Part shown: positions 24,641-37,001 of the stretch, piece by piece | Layout of the letters: each line of letters begins with the position of its first letter | Numbering within the stretch: the stretch's first letter is position 1 | NCBI GenBank assembly: GCA_030762175.1 | Contig: CM060831.1 | Span: 684,501 to 748,500, forward strand | Reading direction: 5' to 3' | Origin: Metallyticus violacea | Taxonomy: Eukaryota; Arthropoda; Insecta; Mantodea; Metallyticidae | Length of the DNA stretch: 64,000 nucleotides | Position numbers and translations under genes: made by a program | Notes under the pieces: model-generated | Databases searched by the model: none | Told to the model about the DNA's origin: nothing | Seen by the model: the letters and a program-made list of their open reading frames with translations, nothing else

Positions 24641-24785
24641 CATCTCTCAGGCTGAGTGCGCTTGTTGCAGATTATCTGACATGTCTCTTCGAGTTCTTAG
24701 ACAAGAATACGTGCTCAATTACGTAAGAATTCGCGTTAGAACAAGAAGGCAAGACGAGAGAACTAGGAGAATAAAAACAAACACA

Positions 24786-25880
24786 GGAATGTATCTTATT
24801 GCTCGGCATGGAGCACGTGATCCCCAATTAGAGGTGAAGACACAAGGACTGTATCCTATTGCTCAGCATGGAGAACATGATCCCTTGTGAGAGGTTAAGA
24901 CATAAGGACTGTATCCCATTGCTCAGCATGGAGAACAGGATCCCCTGGTGAGAGTTTAAGACACAAGGAGTGTATCCCATTGCTCAGCATGGAGAACATG
25001 ATCCCTTGTGAGAGGTTAAGACATAAGGACTGTATCCCATTGTTTAGCATGGAGAACATCATCTCCTATGAGAGTTTAAGACACACGGACTGTATCCCAA
25101 ATTTCAGAATGGAGAACACCATCTCCTATGAGAGGTTAAGACACAAGGAGTGTATCCCATTGCTCAGTATGCAGAATACGATCCCCTGGTGAGAGTTTAA
25201 GACACAAGGAGTGTGTCCTATTGCTCAGCATGGAGAACATGATCCCCTGGCGAGAGGTTAAGACATAAGGACTGTATCCCATTGTTCAGCATGGAGAACA
25301 TCATGTCCTATGAGAGTTTAAGACACACGTACTGTATCCCATTTTTCAGAATGGAGAACAGGATCCCTGGTGAGAGGTTAAGACACAAGGAATGTATCCC
25401 ATTGCTCAGCATGGAGAACATGATCCCCTGGTGAGAGGTTAAGACACAAGGAATGTATCTCATTGCTCAGTATGCAGAATACGATCCCCTGGTGAGGGCT
25501 AAGACAGAAGAATTGTATCGCATTTTCAGCACGGAGAACATGATCCCCTGGTGAGAGGTTAAGACTCGGGGAATGTATCCCATTGCTCAGTATGCAGAAT
25601 ACGATCCCCTGGTGAGAGGTTAAGACACAAGGAATGTATCCCATTGCTCAGTATGGGGAATACGATCCCCTGGTGAGAGGTTAAGACTCAGGGAATGTAT
25701 CCCATTGCTCAGTATGCAGAATACGATCCCCTGGTGAGGGCTAAGACAGAAGAATTGTATCACATTTTCAGCATGGAGAACATGATCTTCTGTGAAAATT
25801 TAAGAATCACAAGAACTGTATCCCATTGCTCAGTTTGAGTACATGGTCTCCTGTGTAATGTTGAGAACCATAAAAACTGT
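24786..25880. repeat. Minisatellite, about 60-bp units, about 18 copies
   Basis: Consensus: GAGAGGTTAAGACACAAGGA, then CTGTATCCCATTGCTCAGCA, then TGGAGAACATGATCCCCTGGT. Units drift between 59 and 62 bp. Sub-variants (TATGCAGAATACGATCCCC; TTTTCAGAATGGAGAAC; GGGCTAAGACAGAAGAATTG) recur in order, suggesting block duplications. Where unit length is 60 the frame stays open in both directions, yielding periodic ORFs that I do not treat as genes. Confidence 0.96.
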
Positions 25881-25989
25881 ACGCCACTTTTGCCCGCAGG
25901 ATCTTTGACCCCATGGGCCCGGCCGGGTGCATGTGCATAATGATGATAATAAATATGCATGCATAATAAAAATGACATGGTACACGCAC

Positions 25990-26400
25990 TCTGCACTCAG
26001 CTTCCTATGCCCAGTTGCACGAATCATTAACCGAGCCCGGGCGGTCAACAATCCGGGCGGCGCGTCCCAACAAACCAAAATTAATGTCGTGTAGTAATAT
26101 CAACTTTCCAGCCCGTGTACCACGCTTGTTTTATCAGCATGCTGGCTATCAGCACCAATCCATGGAGTGTCAATTACTACCACCATTGCAACTAATTCAC
26201 CGACCCTTCTTTGTTCCCGCACAGATGTCTCTCTTCGTGCAGACAGTTTAAGAAATGCTCCGTTTTTAGCTAAAATCGCCAGATTCATCCAGCATTGTAA
26301 GGTGCTGTAATTTCAATACAGAGCTATAAATCACTGTCACACAGCTCCTTCACGTTCCCAGCTCTGTGGTCATTCTTCAAGCTTCGTTGCGTCCCTTCTG
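25990..26400. other. Mixed-composition stretch next to the 60-bp minisatellite
   Basis: GC-richer sequence containing several TAAT/ATTA homeodomain-type cores (near 26078, 26170 and 26190) and CCGGGCGG motifs. No gene is recognised. Regulatory role is speculative. Confidence 0.2.
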
Positions 26401-27703
26401 TTTGTCTGATTAGTAAGAAAACGTTTTGTCCTCTTAGATGAATTCTATGTGCGTTCTGTAAAAGGTCATTTAATTTCTTTATCAGCCGGATATGTGGGTT
26501 ATTATTCTATATACACCATTTTAACACTTGGATGGAAATTTAAGACAGGAAAAGCAAAGGTCTGAATTTGAAGATCCGAAATGGGTCAGAGACTTTGAGC
26601 ATTTCCTGTGATCACGTACACCTCATGAAGCGGCACACCCAGCAATTTTACTATCAGAAAACATTTGTCATTTATGAAATTACCTCAGTGTCAAGAAGTC
26701 ATAGGTTCGATCTCTTTCCTTATTTTAATTTCAATATATGAATTTCTCATATGTTGCAGTTTTATTTCCAGGATTAGTAGCTTTTATTTTTTCGTCTATA
26801 AGTAAAACAATACTACTAGTAGACGGGGAGGAGCGGCATATTACAAAATACAATGAGATATTTGATTTATAGGGCGCCTTAGGAAGTGCAGTCGCCGTGC
26901 GTAATTTTAGTGTTTATATATTTACTGAACGCATAAAATTATGCCGTATTTAAAACTGATAATAATAACCACGAACCTCTGTTATGAATTTAAAATGATG
27001 TCCCTCGGTGGCAATACATTGCCGGCATCTGCGTAGGAAGTTCCTATATTTCATCATTTTGTCATTGAAAAATATGCCTCTCGCAACTTTATAACAGTTT
27101 CTCTATTTTTCTCGCGAACTGCCTTACTACATCTCTGCAAGAATTTGTTTTCACATATGTATCGCTGATATACCCTCTCTCAAACTAACTACAAGTTACT
27201 ACCTGCATATGTAATATACAGCCTTGATGGCTGGTTTCTCCCAGGACGCAGCCGCCTCTGCATTATTGTAACCGAAATAAGCTCACTGGGTAATAAACGG
27301 GGACCAGGTGTCGTGCATGACATTAAATGGAAACGTAGCGAACAAAAACAAACTCTCCCTGCTTCGAATTCAGCGTTACCAAGTGCCACCGACAATACCC
27401 GCAGTTAAACTGGAAGCGGATTATTATTATTGTTATGCGAATGTATTTAAATATATTATAGTAAATTCCAATGGATGAAGCTACTTTGAACTAAATACTC
27501 TTGAATTGAGCTCACTTAGAGCATTTTGAAGCTAAAAGTGTTGAAAGGAAGGTATAAAACTAACCACATTTTAAGATGTTATGTTTAATAAACAATTTCT
27601 CGATGTTAGCTACTGGCTTATAAACACCGTTTTTTATAAGGGAAGTTACTATAACGTTATGAAACAATTTATTAATCAAAGTTGATTACCTCTTTCATTT
27701 CTG

Positions 27704-27988
27704 CACCGCCACGGGTGTCCGAGGTCGCTAAGGCGAGGACTCGTGAGCGGGAGATCTGGATTCGAATACCGCCAGGACCATCCTCCCTGAATGAGGGTTT
27801 TTCCAGGTTTTCCTTAGTCCTCATAAATGGCAAATGCCGTGGAGATACCCTAAACTTAGGCCTGGAACGTTTCCTTCCTTAAAAATAAATCCTTTCCTAA
27901 TATATCATTTCATCTCATGTATCACCAGTGCCCATCGCCTGTGGTGTCTCTGTAGCAAACACAAGCGTTAAACACTATTCATTCATTT
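27704..27988 (+). mobile_element. SINE family A copy, near full length
   Basis: Head CACCGCCACGGGTGTCCGAG with B-box-like GGATTCGAATACC, the conserved body GGCAAATGCCGTGGAGATACC, and tail GCGTTAAACACTATTCATTC. Flanks TTTCATTTCTG and TTTCACTTCTG are a near-perfect target-site duplication. Confidence 0.95.
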
Positions 27989-29057
27989 CACTTCTGTTGT
28001 TTCTTAAAGATGCACGTCCTGTTGGTTTAAAAGTACTTTTCAGGTTTACCTAATAATTCTAGAACCCATATATTAAGACTTTGTCCAATTACAGCGCACT
28101 ACATGGATAGTTATAAAATACGAAAATTAAAACAAATTGGAGCTTTAGATATATAGCAGATGATGGCCCTATAGAAATTTTCTGACTTCCAAAATTTCCA
28201 TGTTAGGTAACTTTAGGTCGCGGCTTCTTCACTTTATCTTTTCGAGTATTCTCTCTTGGGTTAGATTATAGGTGGACTATCTTTGCAAAATGGATGTGTC
28301 TTTCGTACATAGAATTCATGAATAAACGACGGAGAAACACGTTTTGTTCAATTGAATGTAATAGAAAGCATGATGACGTATGTTTCAATAAAAGGATATT
28401 AAATATTACACGTTTAGTCTTACAACAGTTCGTGATTCCCTCGTAGAAGCTGGTTTCTTCGAGACCCTTACAATACTCATTTACCTCGCAAAACCAGAAC
28501 AATGATAAAGGTAGTTCGTCCTACATGACAATTACGATTGAGATATAACCCTTAATAGCACTTCATTATTATACTCAGTACCATAAACTTCCTTGCAGTT
28601 GTAATCCATCATTCAGACATTTTCTGTACATTCTCGACTTTAACTTTTATCGAGTGATTTTAATTAATCAAGCAGGCCCCCACATACTTCACCTGTTACA
28701 ACATAAGTCTGGATAATTTTCTTTAGGCAGTTATTCTGAGCCGCAGGCAGGTTTGATTTGCATCATTATATTATATTACGTTGAGCTTTCACCGGCAATT
28801 AGCTACGTCAATCCACATAAAACGAGATAATTGGATTAATATTGTTATTAAAATTACTTGATATAATGTGGAATATATTAGTCAATGATTGAAACCGTTA
28901 CATTAAATCAAAGTAGTACAATTATTAAACAAAATAAACATAGAAAGTATTTATAAGGCAAAATTTAATACATTATAACTCGTTATTCATTAGCTGCAAA
29001 TGTACTTACGACTTATGGCAACAAAAGCAATATAAGTCAAAGGGAAAACAAAATTAC

Positions 29058-29078
29058 CAAAAAAAAAAAAAAAAAAAA
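29058..29078. repeat. Poly-A tract
   Basis: Run of about 20 A. Confidence 0.85.
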
Positions 29079-29265
29079 GTTGAGAGAATAGCAGTAGGCA
29101 CTTAAACACTGAACAGAAACGGTCCCCCTCTCTCAAAAACACAGAAAATATCCTTCTACGCCCCCAGAAAACCCAATCCTACTAGAAACTGTGCCAAAAA
29201 TACTCTAGCATTTAAAGTTAGGCTTATAATATCCACTTGTCATATTGGTGTGTACCGTTATCTAC

Positions 29266-29563
29266 GTCGGTCCAGGTGGTGTAGTGGTTACCATACTTGC
29301 CTCCTAACCCAAGATCGCGGGTTCGAACTCGGCCAGGACCGATGGATTTTTTCGGGCGTAAAAATCCTAAGTATGGCTTCCTTCGGAAGGGAAGTAAACC
29401 GTGGGTTCCATGCCGTACATTTACGGCACGATAAAGAACCTCAAGCCTGAAAGAAGAGGCCTCTGAGCAAAATTTATCGGCCGTTTCACGCCCTGAATTG
29501 AATGGGATGCTGATGACCTGCGATGTTAAAGAGCGTTCATAAATAAATCAATTAAAAAAAAAA
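29266..29563 (+). mobile_element. SINE family B copy, full length with target-site duplication
   Basis: Best plus-strand example: GTCGGTCCAGGTGGTGTAGT, anticodon-loop-like CTCCTAACC, B box GGGTTCGAACTCGG, then TTTTTCGGGCGTAAAAATCC, a body containing GTACATTTACGGCACGATAA, and tail AAAGAGCGTTCATAAATAAA. Perfect 10-bp target-site duplication CGTTATCTAC (29256-29265 and 29564-29573). The head derives from a tRNA; the precise isotype was not determined. Confidence 0.96.
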
Positions 29564-29579
29564 CGTTATCTACCTACGT

Positions 29580-29985
29580 AGTTTTTTTTTTTTCTGCGAA
29601 TACTTTGTGCCTATAGCCCCAATGGAAGCATCTTTGAGCTTCCATGCCAAAAATATTTATAAAGCGCAAGTCACAATCCTCAAATGCAAAATAAATTCTC
29701 TAAAATTACAGGTTTATTTATCTGCTTTAATAGCCAGAATACAATCAACAAATTGCCACGGGAAACTATTTATGAAAGAAAAGGACATTTTTGCCTACAT
29801 AAAATGGAACTGTTCGTTAACATGTAATGCAGCATCTTGAAGAGAATCAAAATACACAATGGGTCAAATTTTGGAGGCTGAAACTACTAAAACTCGCCAA
29901 AAATGAACACACGTTCTATTTCTGATTCCTTTTATCTGCATATTGCGATCCGTTTAAAATACGACTCTAAATAAAAAATGTGCCA
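29580..29985. repeat. Unclassified interspersed repeat, copy 1
   Basis: Shares a diverged stretch with 32150-32345: AAATGGAACTGTTCGTTAAC / GCAGCATCTTGAAGAGAATC / ACTACTAAAACTCGCCAAAA here, against ATGGAACTATTTGTCACC / ACAGCGTCTTGAAGGGAACC / AGTACTAAAACTCATTAAAA there. Possibly an old transposon; no coding motif was recognised. Confidence 0.55.
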
Positions 29986-30439
29986 AAAATAGAATTTCCA
30001 ACACTATAAGATAAAAAGTATTCATAAGTGAACCATTGTGAACTTTGACGAAATGAAACTCAACTTTGGATTTTAACGTTATAAAATCTTTCAAACGTTC
30101 TTTGTACTATGAAATGCATTAGTAATTTTTAAATGTTTACGGAATATATGATTGGATTTCATTGGCATTTTATCTCTTTTTACATTTTAGCTTCCAGGGA
30201 TTTCCATATCTCAGAAGGGCCACTTCCATGCCACCGCCATCTGGCCCTGGCACTTGCGACCCTGTAACAGAATCAATTTTGTGAAATTTTGGGAAATGTA
30301 CAAAGGTGTTTAAAACAGTAACATCAAACTGTATTTTTCAATTAGATATACAAAAGTATCATTTTCATAATCGCGCTCGTTTTCAATGGTTATTTTTGAT
30401 CATGTGTTCAACCTCAAGAATGCACCGCTTCTTTGTTTG

Positions 30440-30620
30440 ATCCTCATTCTGCAATCCGAAGGAGCAGGATCTGGAATCTCTTGTGCTCTTAGCCAAGTCT
30501 CTGTAACAATGGTATGAGCGGATCCGATACTTATACTCAATTCGTCAGTGCGTTCTACATTCTTATCAGTAACAGCCGTGTTGGGACGACAATCTTCACT
30601 CGCTAATACAGCTTTCTCCA
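30440..30620 (-). pseudogene. Mariner transposase N-terminal fragment
   Basis: Within a 121-codon minus-strand frame (30400-30765), the segment RPNTAVTDKNVERTDEL followed by SIGSAHTIVTETW resembles the mariner N-terminal helix-turn-helix (RPSTAVTDENI--VDELI...ISVGSAHTIVHDKLGY). The middle of that region (about 25-30 residues) is missing, so it is an internally deleted relic. The upstream part of the frame (MSFFNRWYGPAEWKNSGNKW) is not obviously mariner. Confidence 0.6.
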
Positions 30621-31000
30621 TACCTTTCACATCGTAATATGAATTTCTCGAGGATTTACACTCTATGCTCGTTGCTTTTATAGGTGCATCAACTAAAAAA
30701 CGCCGCCATTTGTTTCCACTGTTCTTCCATTCAGCAGGCCCATACCATCTATTGAAAAATGACATAAACCTCTCAAAGAATGCATCTTCGCTGGCGGGAG
30801 TTTGAAATTACACTTGGTGTAATGCAGTGAATGTGCTATTATTTTCTGAAACACCCTTGTAAATACCCATCCAAAGTGACCAGATAAATTATTTCACTTC
30901 CTTTTAGTATGTAAAGTTTGCGGTATTTGCTGTTTTATTTTGTCGGACATTGCAGCAGCATATTTTGTTTTGTTTGTCCCTTTGTGTATTTTGAGAAATA

Positions 31001-31222
31001 TGAATGGATGGTGTTTAACGCCCGTTTTTGCTACAGAGACACCATAGGCGATGGGCACTGATGATACATCAGATGAAATTATATATTGTGAAAGGGTTTA
31101 TTTTTAAGGAAGGAATCGTTCCAGGCCTAAGTTTAGGGTACCTTCCCGGCATTTGCCATTTATGAGGACTGAGGAAAACCTGGAAAAAACTTCAGTCAGG
31201 GAGGAAGGTCCTGGCGGGTTTT
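31001..31222 (-). mobile_element. SINE family A copy, head truncated
   Basis: Tail on the left (GGATGGTGTTTAACGCCCG), body with GGTACCTTCCCGGCATTTGCC reversed and GGTCCTGGCGGG, then ends before the B box. The 5'-truncation is typical of incomplete reverse transcription. Confidence 0.92.
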
Positions 31223-31588
31223 GAGAAGTGAGTGCACATAACTGTAGCCGTTTTCTCCTGTATGGTAGACAGTCCCCTTTTAAAGCCTCTTCCATACAGA
31301 GCCTTATTTACACATGCAAAACCTTCCTAAATTGTCCTATTTATAGGTTACAAAATAATAAATAGAATAATTTGTTCATATATTTTTTAGGGATAGTATA
31401 CAAATGCTCATAGCAAACTCTAGAGCAGAACATTTTCTTCCACAGTTCTTACTCTTATACACATTTAAGTTTGTGTATATGCTTTTATTGTCGTTTTCTT
31501 TTGTATCATTGAAAACAACCTACTTCTCTTCCTTTGTCTAGTTGATGAATTTCCTTTTATCGCCTTCTATGTTTGTGACGAAACAATA

Positions 31589-31607
31589 CAAAAAAAAAAA
31601 AAAAAAA
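31589..31607. repeat. Poly-A tract
   Basis: Run of about 19 A followed by G. Confidence 0.85.
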
Positions 31608-32149
31608 GAATAACAAGAGCGCACGCATGTATACCATTTTTATAAGATGCTGCAATTACTTAACTTAGTCCTGGTTCATTTAGTATTTATGGACAGAATA
31701 CTTTTAGCTGCCAGAACATGAAATCTACGAATGTTATAAAATGCCAGTAACTTTATCCGAGTTCAAAGCCTGACTCTGAGATATTTTCAAATAATGAACA
31801 TTGGCGCGCACTAAATGCTCCTGAAGAATCGGAATGGCCCCTTCGCCAGAAGGGTATTTACCAACGTGTGTATATAAATCACGTTTAATCTCAAACATCA
31901 CGGGCTGTGTGTTTTAAAGTCTATCATCAAAATGCTTTATTCTCTTCTCCCATGAACTCATGACTAATTCGCCACACTTGTTTTCTAAATACCACGGGTA
32001 CAGTCTGGTCAATGTGGAAGGCGAGCATGGCACATTCGGAGAAAATGAACCAACTGTTCAAACTAGCGATAAAGAATTATGTTTATGTACCTCAAATCTG
32101 AATAAAATGCACAGACCTAAGCGCCATGAGAAAACTCTCCCCTCCTACA

Positions 32150-32345
32150 TAACGTAAGCCACACTAAACATGGAACTATTTGTCACCCTGAAATACAGCG
32201 TCTTGAAGGGAACCAAAATGCGTGCAAATTGGGCCAAATTATGAACGCTTATGCATTCGAAAGTACTAAAACTCATTAAAAGTGCCTAAACTTTTTATTT
32301 ACACACTGTGTTGTGTTTAAATGTACCGCTCCAAATAAAACCCCA
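32150..32345. repeat. Unclassified interspersed repeat, copy 2
   Basis: Diverged counterpart of 29580-29985 (shared motif TCTTGAAG-GAA-CAAAAT and AGTACTAAAACTC). Boundaries are uncertain. Confidence 0.5.
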
Positions 32346-33189
32346 TAAACTAATAATTTAGCGGTACCCATGATAAGTTTAACGATAACAAACTGAGCTT
32401 TTGTTTTTAAATATCCTATATTATAAAAACATTGCTAGTTTATCATAAATGTACCTTTTCTTAATATAAGAATAATTAGATTGATACTTGCTTCTTACGA
32501 GCTTTTGCTACAAGCTGATTTATCCCAGTTTTTATTGTAAGCAATTTAAAAATATATTAGGTGACACCTAAAATTTACTTTTAAACATTCTAAAACTGTA
32601 ATTATATAGCTATATTAAAGTTCAAGAAAATTTACAGAACAACATTTGCTCAATAAAATTCGTTTTGTGTAGCAAAGGAGTTTAAACGAAATAATATAAT
32701 TATAACTTCCGTAAAAGCCAAAACTGCAATTTTTTTTTTTTTTTTTTGAGAATTGGCCATCTTTAACTTCACAAACCTTTGGTAAAATTGTAAAAGGCCT
32801 AGCATGCATTAATTAAAATGTCAATTTTCAGTACTTTAAAGCAAGGCTATACCTAAAAACTGAAACAACACGAAATGCTATGTACCAATAAATACATGTC
32901 GCCTATTAAATTATTACATGTTTTGATTTTAAAGGTAGTTATTTAATGTCACCAATTTAAAGTGTTTTGTGATAATTATTAATTTCAATACATCTGCTCC
33001 TTTACATGAAATCGGCATCTAAATCACTTGAAATTCATTATTATATGAACATGTATAATTACTAAACAAATAGCACATTACAAAAGAGCGGCATTTTTAC
33101 ATATAAAACTGGTACTCTTATTGTGTATTGGCTCGGTCAAATGTAAAAACGTGCTCTATGTTGCTGATACTTAAAACAATTTGTAGCAT

Positions 33190-33315
33190 TGAACCGAGCG
33201 GGTTCACTCGCTTGAGATTCGCATCGGCAAGTCTCGGGTTCAATTCCCGTTGGGCCGACCTTGGATTTTTTCTTGGGTTTCATGGGTTCTGTTCAACAAA
33301 AGTATGGCCTGGTGG
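33190..33315 (+). mobile_element. tRNA-like SINE head of another family
   Basis: Plus strand ACCGAGCGGGTTCACTCG followed about 40 nt later by a B-box-like CTCGGGTTCAATTCCCGTTG, then T-rich CTTGGATTTTTTCTTGGGTT. It differs from families A, B and D. A related start (ACCGAGCAGGTTGGCTGAGG) occurs near 50516. The acceptor stem does not pair well, so I do not call a functional tRNA. Confidence 0.5.
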
Positions 33316-33836
33316 ATGAACTTATAATTTGCAGTTATTAGCAGAATTCTGTTCCACAAAGGTTTCCACTACACTAGCACTTTACAACTCCATACTTACA
33401 AATGTACAAATGATTCTTTTGTGTGTTTTGTTTCACAGAAGTATTAGGAATATAAGTAACTTCAAATAATAACGCAAGTTTTAATGTCTAATTTTTGGAA
33501 TCAGTTGACCTAAGTTTGCAAAGCATTAGTGAAAGTAGTGATAATGACGAGAGTAGAAATATAAAGAATAACTCATTATTTGAATATAATGAAAACACTC
33601 AGATTAAGTTCAATTAAAGTACGGCTCATGAATTATATTGCTCTTTCCTGTTTCAAATGCGTATATGTTTCAGTCAGCATTCTTAGTTTGTTTTTAGCGA
33701 ATTCTGAAAGAATATATGTAGCTGTACTATGTCGCAATACTGTCAGAGGAAAGAGCATGAAACAAGAAAAGAATAGTCAGTAACAGTTGAACATGTTAAC
33801 AAAAGATCTGTTACCAGCAAGGTTTATGTTCTGTAC

Positions 33837-34700
33837 TGAGAGAACATTTCGAGTCAGAACCACAAGCACGTAAGGCTGTTTACAAATTTGAAACTGAAGG
33901 TTCTGTTTAGAATGCACATCATAGTGGGACAACACGGACTGAGGAAAATGAACGCAATATCTGTGTGGCTGTCACTAGTCCAAGGAAGTGCACAAGACGA
34001 TTTTTCAGCAGTGTCCAAAGGAAAGCAGAAATTCAAAGTGTACATTCCACACATGGTTTGTTGAAAGATGATCCAGACAGGCGGCTACAATTTGTGAGAT
34101 CCCAATTGCTTTCAAAACATTATGTTGTAGGATGACTGAAGCTATTGAGTTATTATCCTCTTTTATTTATTTATTTTTTCCCCAACAAGCGCTCAATCAA
34201 CGCTTGTATGACGTGCAATAGTGGCACGTGGCGTAATTGAGCCACGCTTTATTGACGGAAACCTCGATGGTAACAAGTACTTGGCTCTACTTTAAGAGGT
34301 TACACCAGTCTTTATCATGCATTATGATAATTTTATCAACTCTATTTCCCGCATGGTGGAGCTCCTGCGCATTAAACTACGGTTGTTCGTAACGTTTTCA
34401 GAATTCCACCATCGAACTCCTCATCTTATCTCAATGAATTTCGAGTATAGTTAAAGACGAAGTCTGTGGAAGGAAACCACAAAGCTAACTGTTAAGATTG
34501 AGGACGCCTTCCACAATCTGGACAACAACATTCACCTGTGTTTACACTGTATCAGAGTGTTTCAGAAGACTCCAACAGTACCATTAATGCAGAAACGAAG
34601 TGGAATTCACTGTGTATAGTTACTTTTGAACAAAAAAGAAGTGCAATTATTTGTTAACTGAAATGCAATAAGTGTGTAGGTACTTTTGCGCCACTCTGTA
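33837..34700 (+). pseudogene. Decayed DDE transposase element
   Basis: Plus-strand relic in several frames. An N-terminal part reads VYKFETEGSV then NAHHSGTTRTEENERNICVA and VTSPRKCTRRF, the helix-turn-helix region typical of a widespread arthropod Tc1/mariner-related family. A C-terminal part around 34250-34440 contains FIDGNLDGNKYLALL and, in another frame, NFINSISRMVELL. The catalytic core between about 34135 and 34245 is largely missing. The right end near 34660-34700 (GTGTGTAGGTACTTTTGCGCCAC) may be the terminal repeat; the left repeat was not found. Confidence 0.65.
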
Positions 34701-34721
34701 TATATGTGCATGTTTGTGTGT

Positions 34722-35170
34722 TAACGCTTTAGCGGTCACAATTTTTGGTTTTTTCTCAACGCAACTCGTCGGCATACAGCTATCAATTAGCAAACGATTC
34801 TTTCAGTTCGTTAACTATAAAAATTAGACCATTGGGGGGGGGGGGCTGTGAGGATTAACCTAAACGATTATTTTTTAAATTTTAAAAATCGCTCTAGCGG
34901 CCGCAATTTTTGTTATTTCTCAATGAAACTCGGTATACCCCATTAAAATAAATTAATTAAAGTAGTTTCTGAAAATCACTAACATCAGATTATTAGGAGC
35001 TGGATTTACCTGAAACTCGAAATTTAAAAATCGCTCTAGAGGCATCAACATTTGTTTATTCGCAACAAATATATACCATTTAAATATAATAAGAAAATAG
35101 TTTCCGAAAATTAGCGCAGGAGTAGGAATATATCTCAAAACCAAAATTTAAAAAGTGCTCCAGCGTTTAA
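34722..35170. repeat. Degenerate tandem repeat, about 125-165 bp units, three copies
   Basis: Units begin at about 34726, 34889 and 35029 with AATCGCTCTAGCGGCCGCAA-like sequence (first copy CGCTTTAGCGGTCACAATTT; third CGCTCTAGAGGCATCAACAT), followed by TTTTTGTTATTTCTCAA and later AGTTTCTGAAAATCA. A partial start recurs at about 35155. A poly-G run lies at about 34836. Confidence 0.8.
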
Positions 35171-35726
35171 TTATCTCTAAATTATTTCAAAATAAAAGGA
35201 TAAATTAGTTCAGCATATAAACTATATTTATTAAGATGCATATGTTTTATTTTTAGAAAAGTATTATCATGAATAAAACAACTGTGAAATATTAACCTAA
35301 TGTGTGTTTGAGAATTACATTTGTATGTATGAACGTCCTGTAATAACCATTAGAAAACATTTTTGTTATATGTTTATACTACAATAAAAATTAAATTAAA
35401 TTTAAAAGCCACTGAAAATCGATGGAAAACTTTCGATTGTTTATTGTTGATCGTATATATTTGCTTAGTACATTGTAACTGTTTTTAATAGTAACATGTT
35501 TTCGTTTTATTGGAACATATGAACATCTCCTTAAATACACAATGTAACTCGAAACTTTCTGTTATTTCTCTGATTTAGTGAATGTAAAGATGATAGCAAA
35601 GACTCAGTTCATAAACATAGTTACATAAAATGTTTAAAAATACCCACACAGTATAACTTTATTTGTTTGTGGTCACATATTTCATTTAATTAATAGTATA
35701 CCATTTGTTTTTTGATTTAATTTCGT

Positions 35727-35751
35727 CAACAACAACAACAACAACAACAAC

Positions 35752-35784
<33 letters not shown>
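35727..35784. repeat. Compound trinucleotide microsatellite (AAC)n(AAT)n
   Basis: Perfect CAA/AAC repeat changing directly into AAT repeat. Confidence 0.96.
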
Positions 35785-37001
35785 TCTAAAAATACTTTTG
35801 TAATACTTGAGATAGCAAAAATTCTAATTTTGTTTCACTTATTTTTTGAAAATGGGATTAATTTCAATACAGATATTTATTTTCAAGTGATTTTGAAGGG
35901 TACAAACAACCATCCTAGATAAGTAATCTATTATAGTTCAGTTTTTCTTTTATCAGTTAGCTTTAGAGTTTTTCATGCTATACCGCACAATAATGCCATA
36001 ACTTATTTCATTAATTAATAAAACTACAATTTGGATTTTATGTTCTTTTTTAAGGTTACCCTACTTGGTGAGGAATTCGCTTAGTTTACGCATCTTAGTT
36101 TACGTGACGGATTTTTTTTAAGGTTTTTGCTATATACCATTAAAATAATTTCTTTCTAGTCTTCATTCTCTTTTGACATTATTTTCACAATAGTGTGCTT
36201 TTAGTGAAAACGTGATTGCCAAAAGTATAAAAAATTATATACGATCAAATAGACAAATAAAATAAATTATACATTTATTAGATATACTGATACAAGCAGA
36301 ACCAGTAGAAATGAACAAGGAGAATGCGTGCAAAGAAATATGTGATAGTACAGAACCATTGCCAAAGTTTATTAACGTAAAGAAGAGATGATATCAACAT
36401 TGCCCATCTGCTCATTGACATTTTTCAAAAATTAGTCTAAATATAAACTTTTTGGTATCAGAAGAAGAATATGTGCCCCCATATAAAGGAAAGAAAGTTT
36501 CCATCACATCCTGGGGGTCTATTACGTTTTTCTGGGAATAGTGTTAAGGAAATTGTGAAAATTGAAAGACGGATTAGAACAAATTTTCAATGCCATGCAA
36601 TATCATCTGGACTGCATCTAATAGGAAAATGCTTCATCTTGCAACAAGATGCAGATCTGGGTTCTGCATAAAGTACATTACGTTTAATGAAAAGCAGAAG
36701 GTGCTTTGACTGTCCACAGTTCAGCTTATAATATAGATATCCATAAGGAGCTTAGACAAATATAAGGTCAAAGTATCTCCAAGGGATTGTAAATCAAATT
36801 TAAAATGAAAGTAGAAACTTTGATGAAAATAAACTTTGTACAAAATATATGCCTCCAGCACTGTAATTGTAACTTAATTAATATATTTCTGTGCTGATTA
36901 AATTCGTTTGTTTGTGTTTCTGTTAGAAACATGAGGCGGAAAAATGTGCTATATTGAAATTAATGATCGGTAATGCAAAGAAACTTTTACTATATAAATG
37001 A

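Noticed and set aside
24980..25644. Periodic ORFs on both strands
   Set aside because: Product of the 60-bp minisatellite.
24786..25880. CRISPR-like regular array
   Set aside because: The whole unit is repeated with no unique spacers, and the genome is eukaryotic.
29266..29340. Functional tRNA gene with good A and B boxes
   Set aside because: It is the head of a multi-copy SINE with target-site duplication and a SINE body; the same applies to all other tRNA-like heads.
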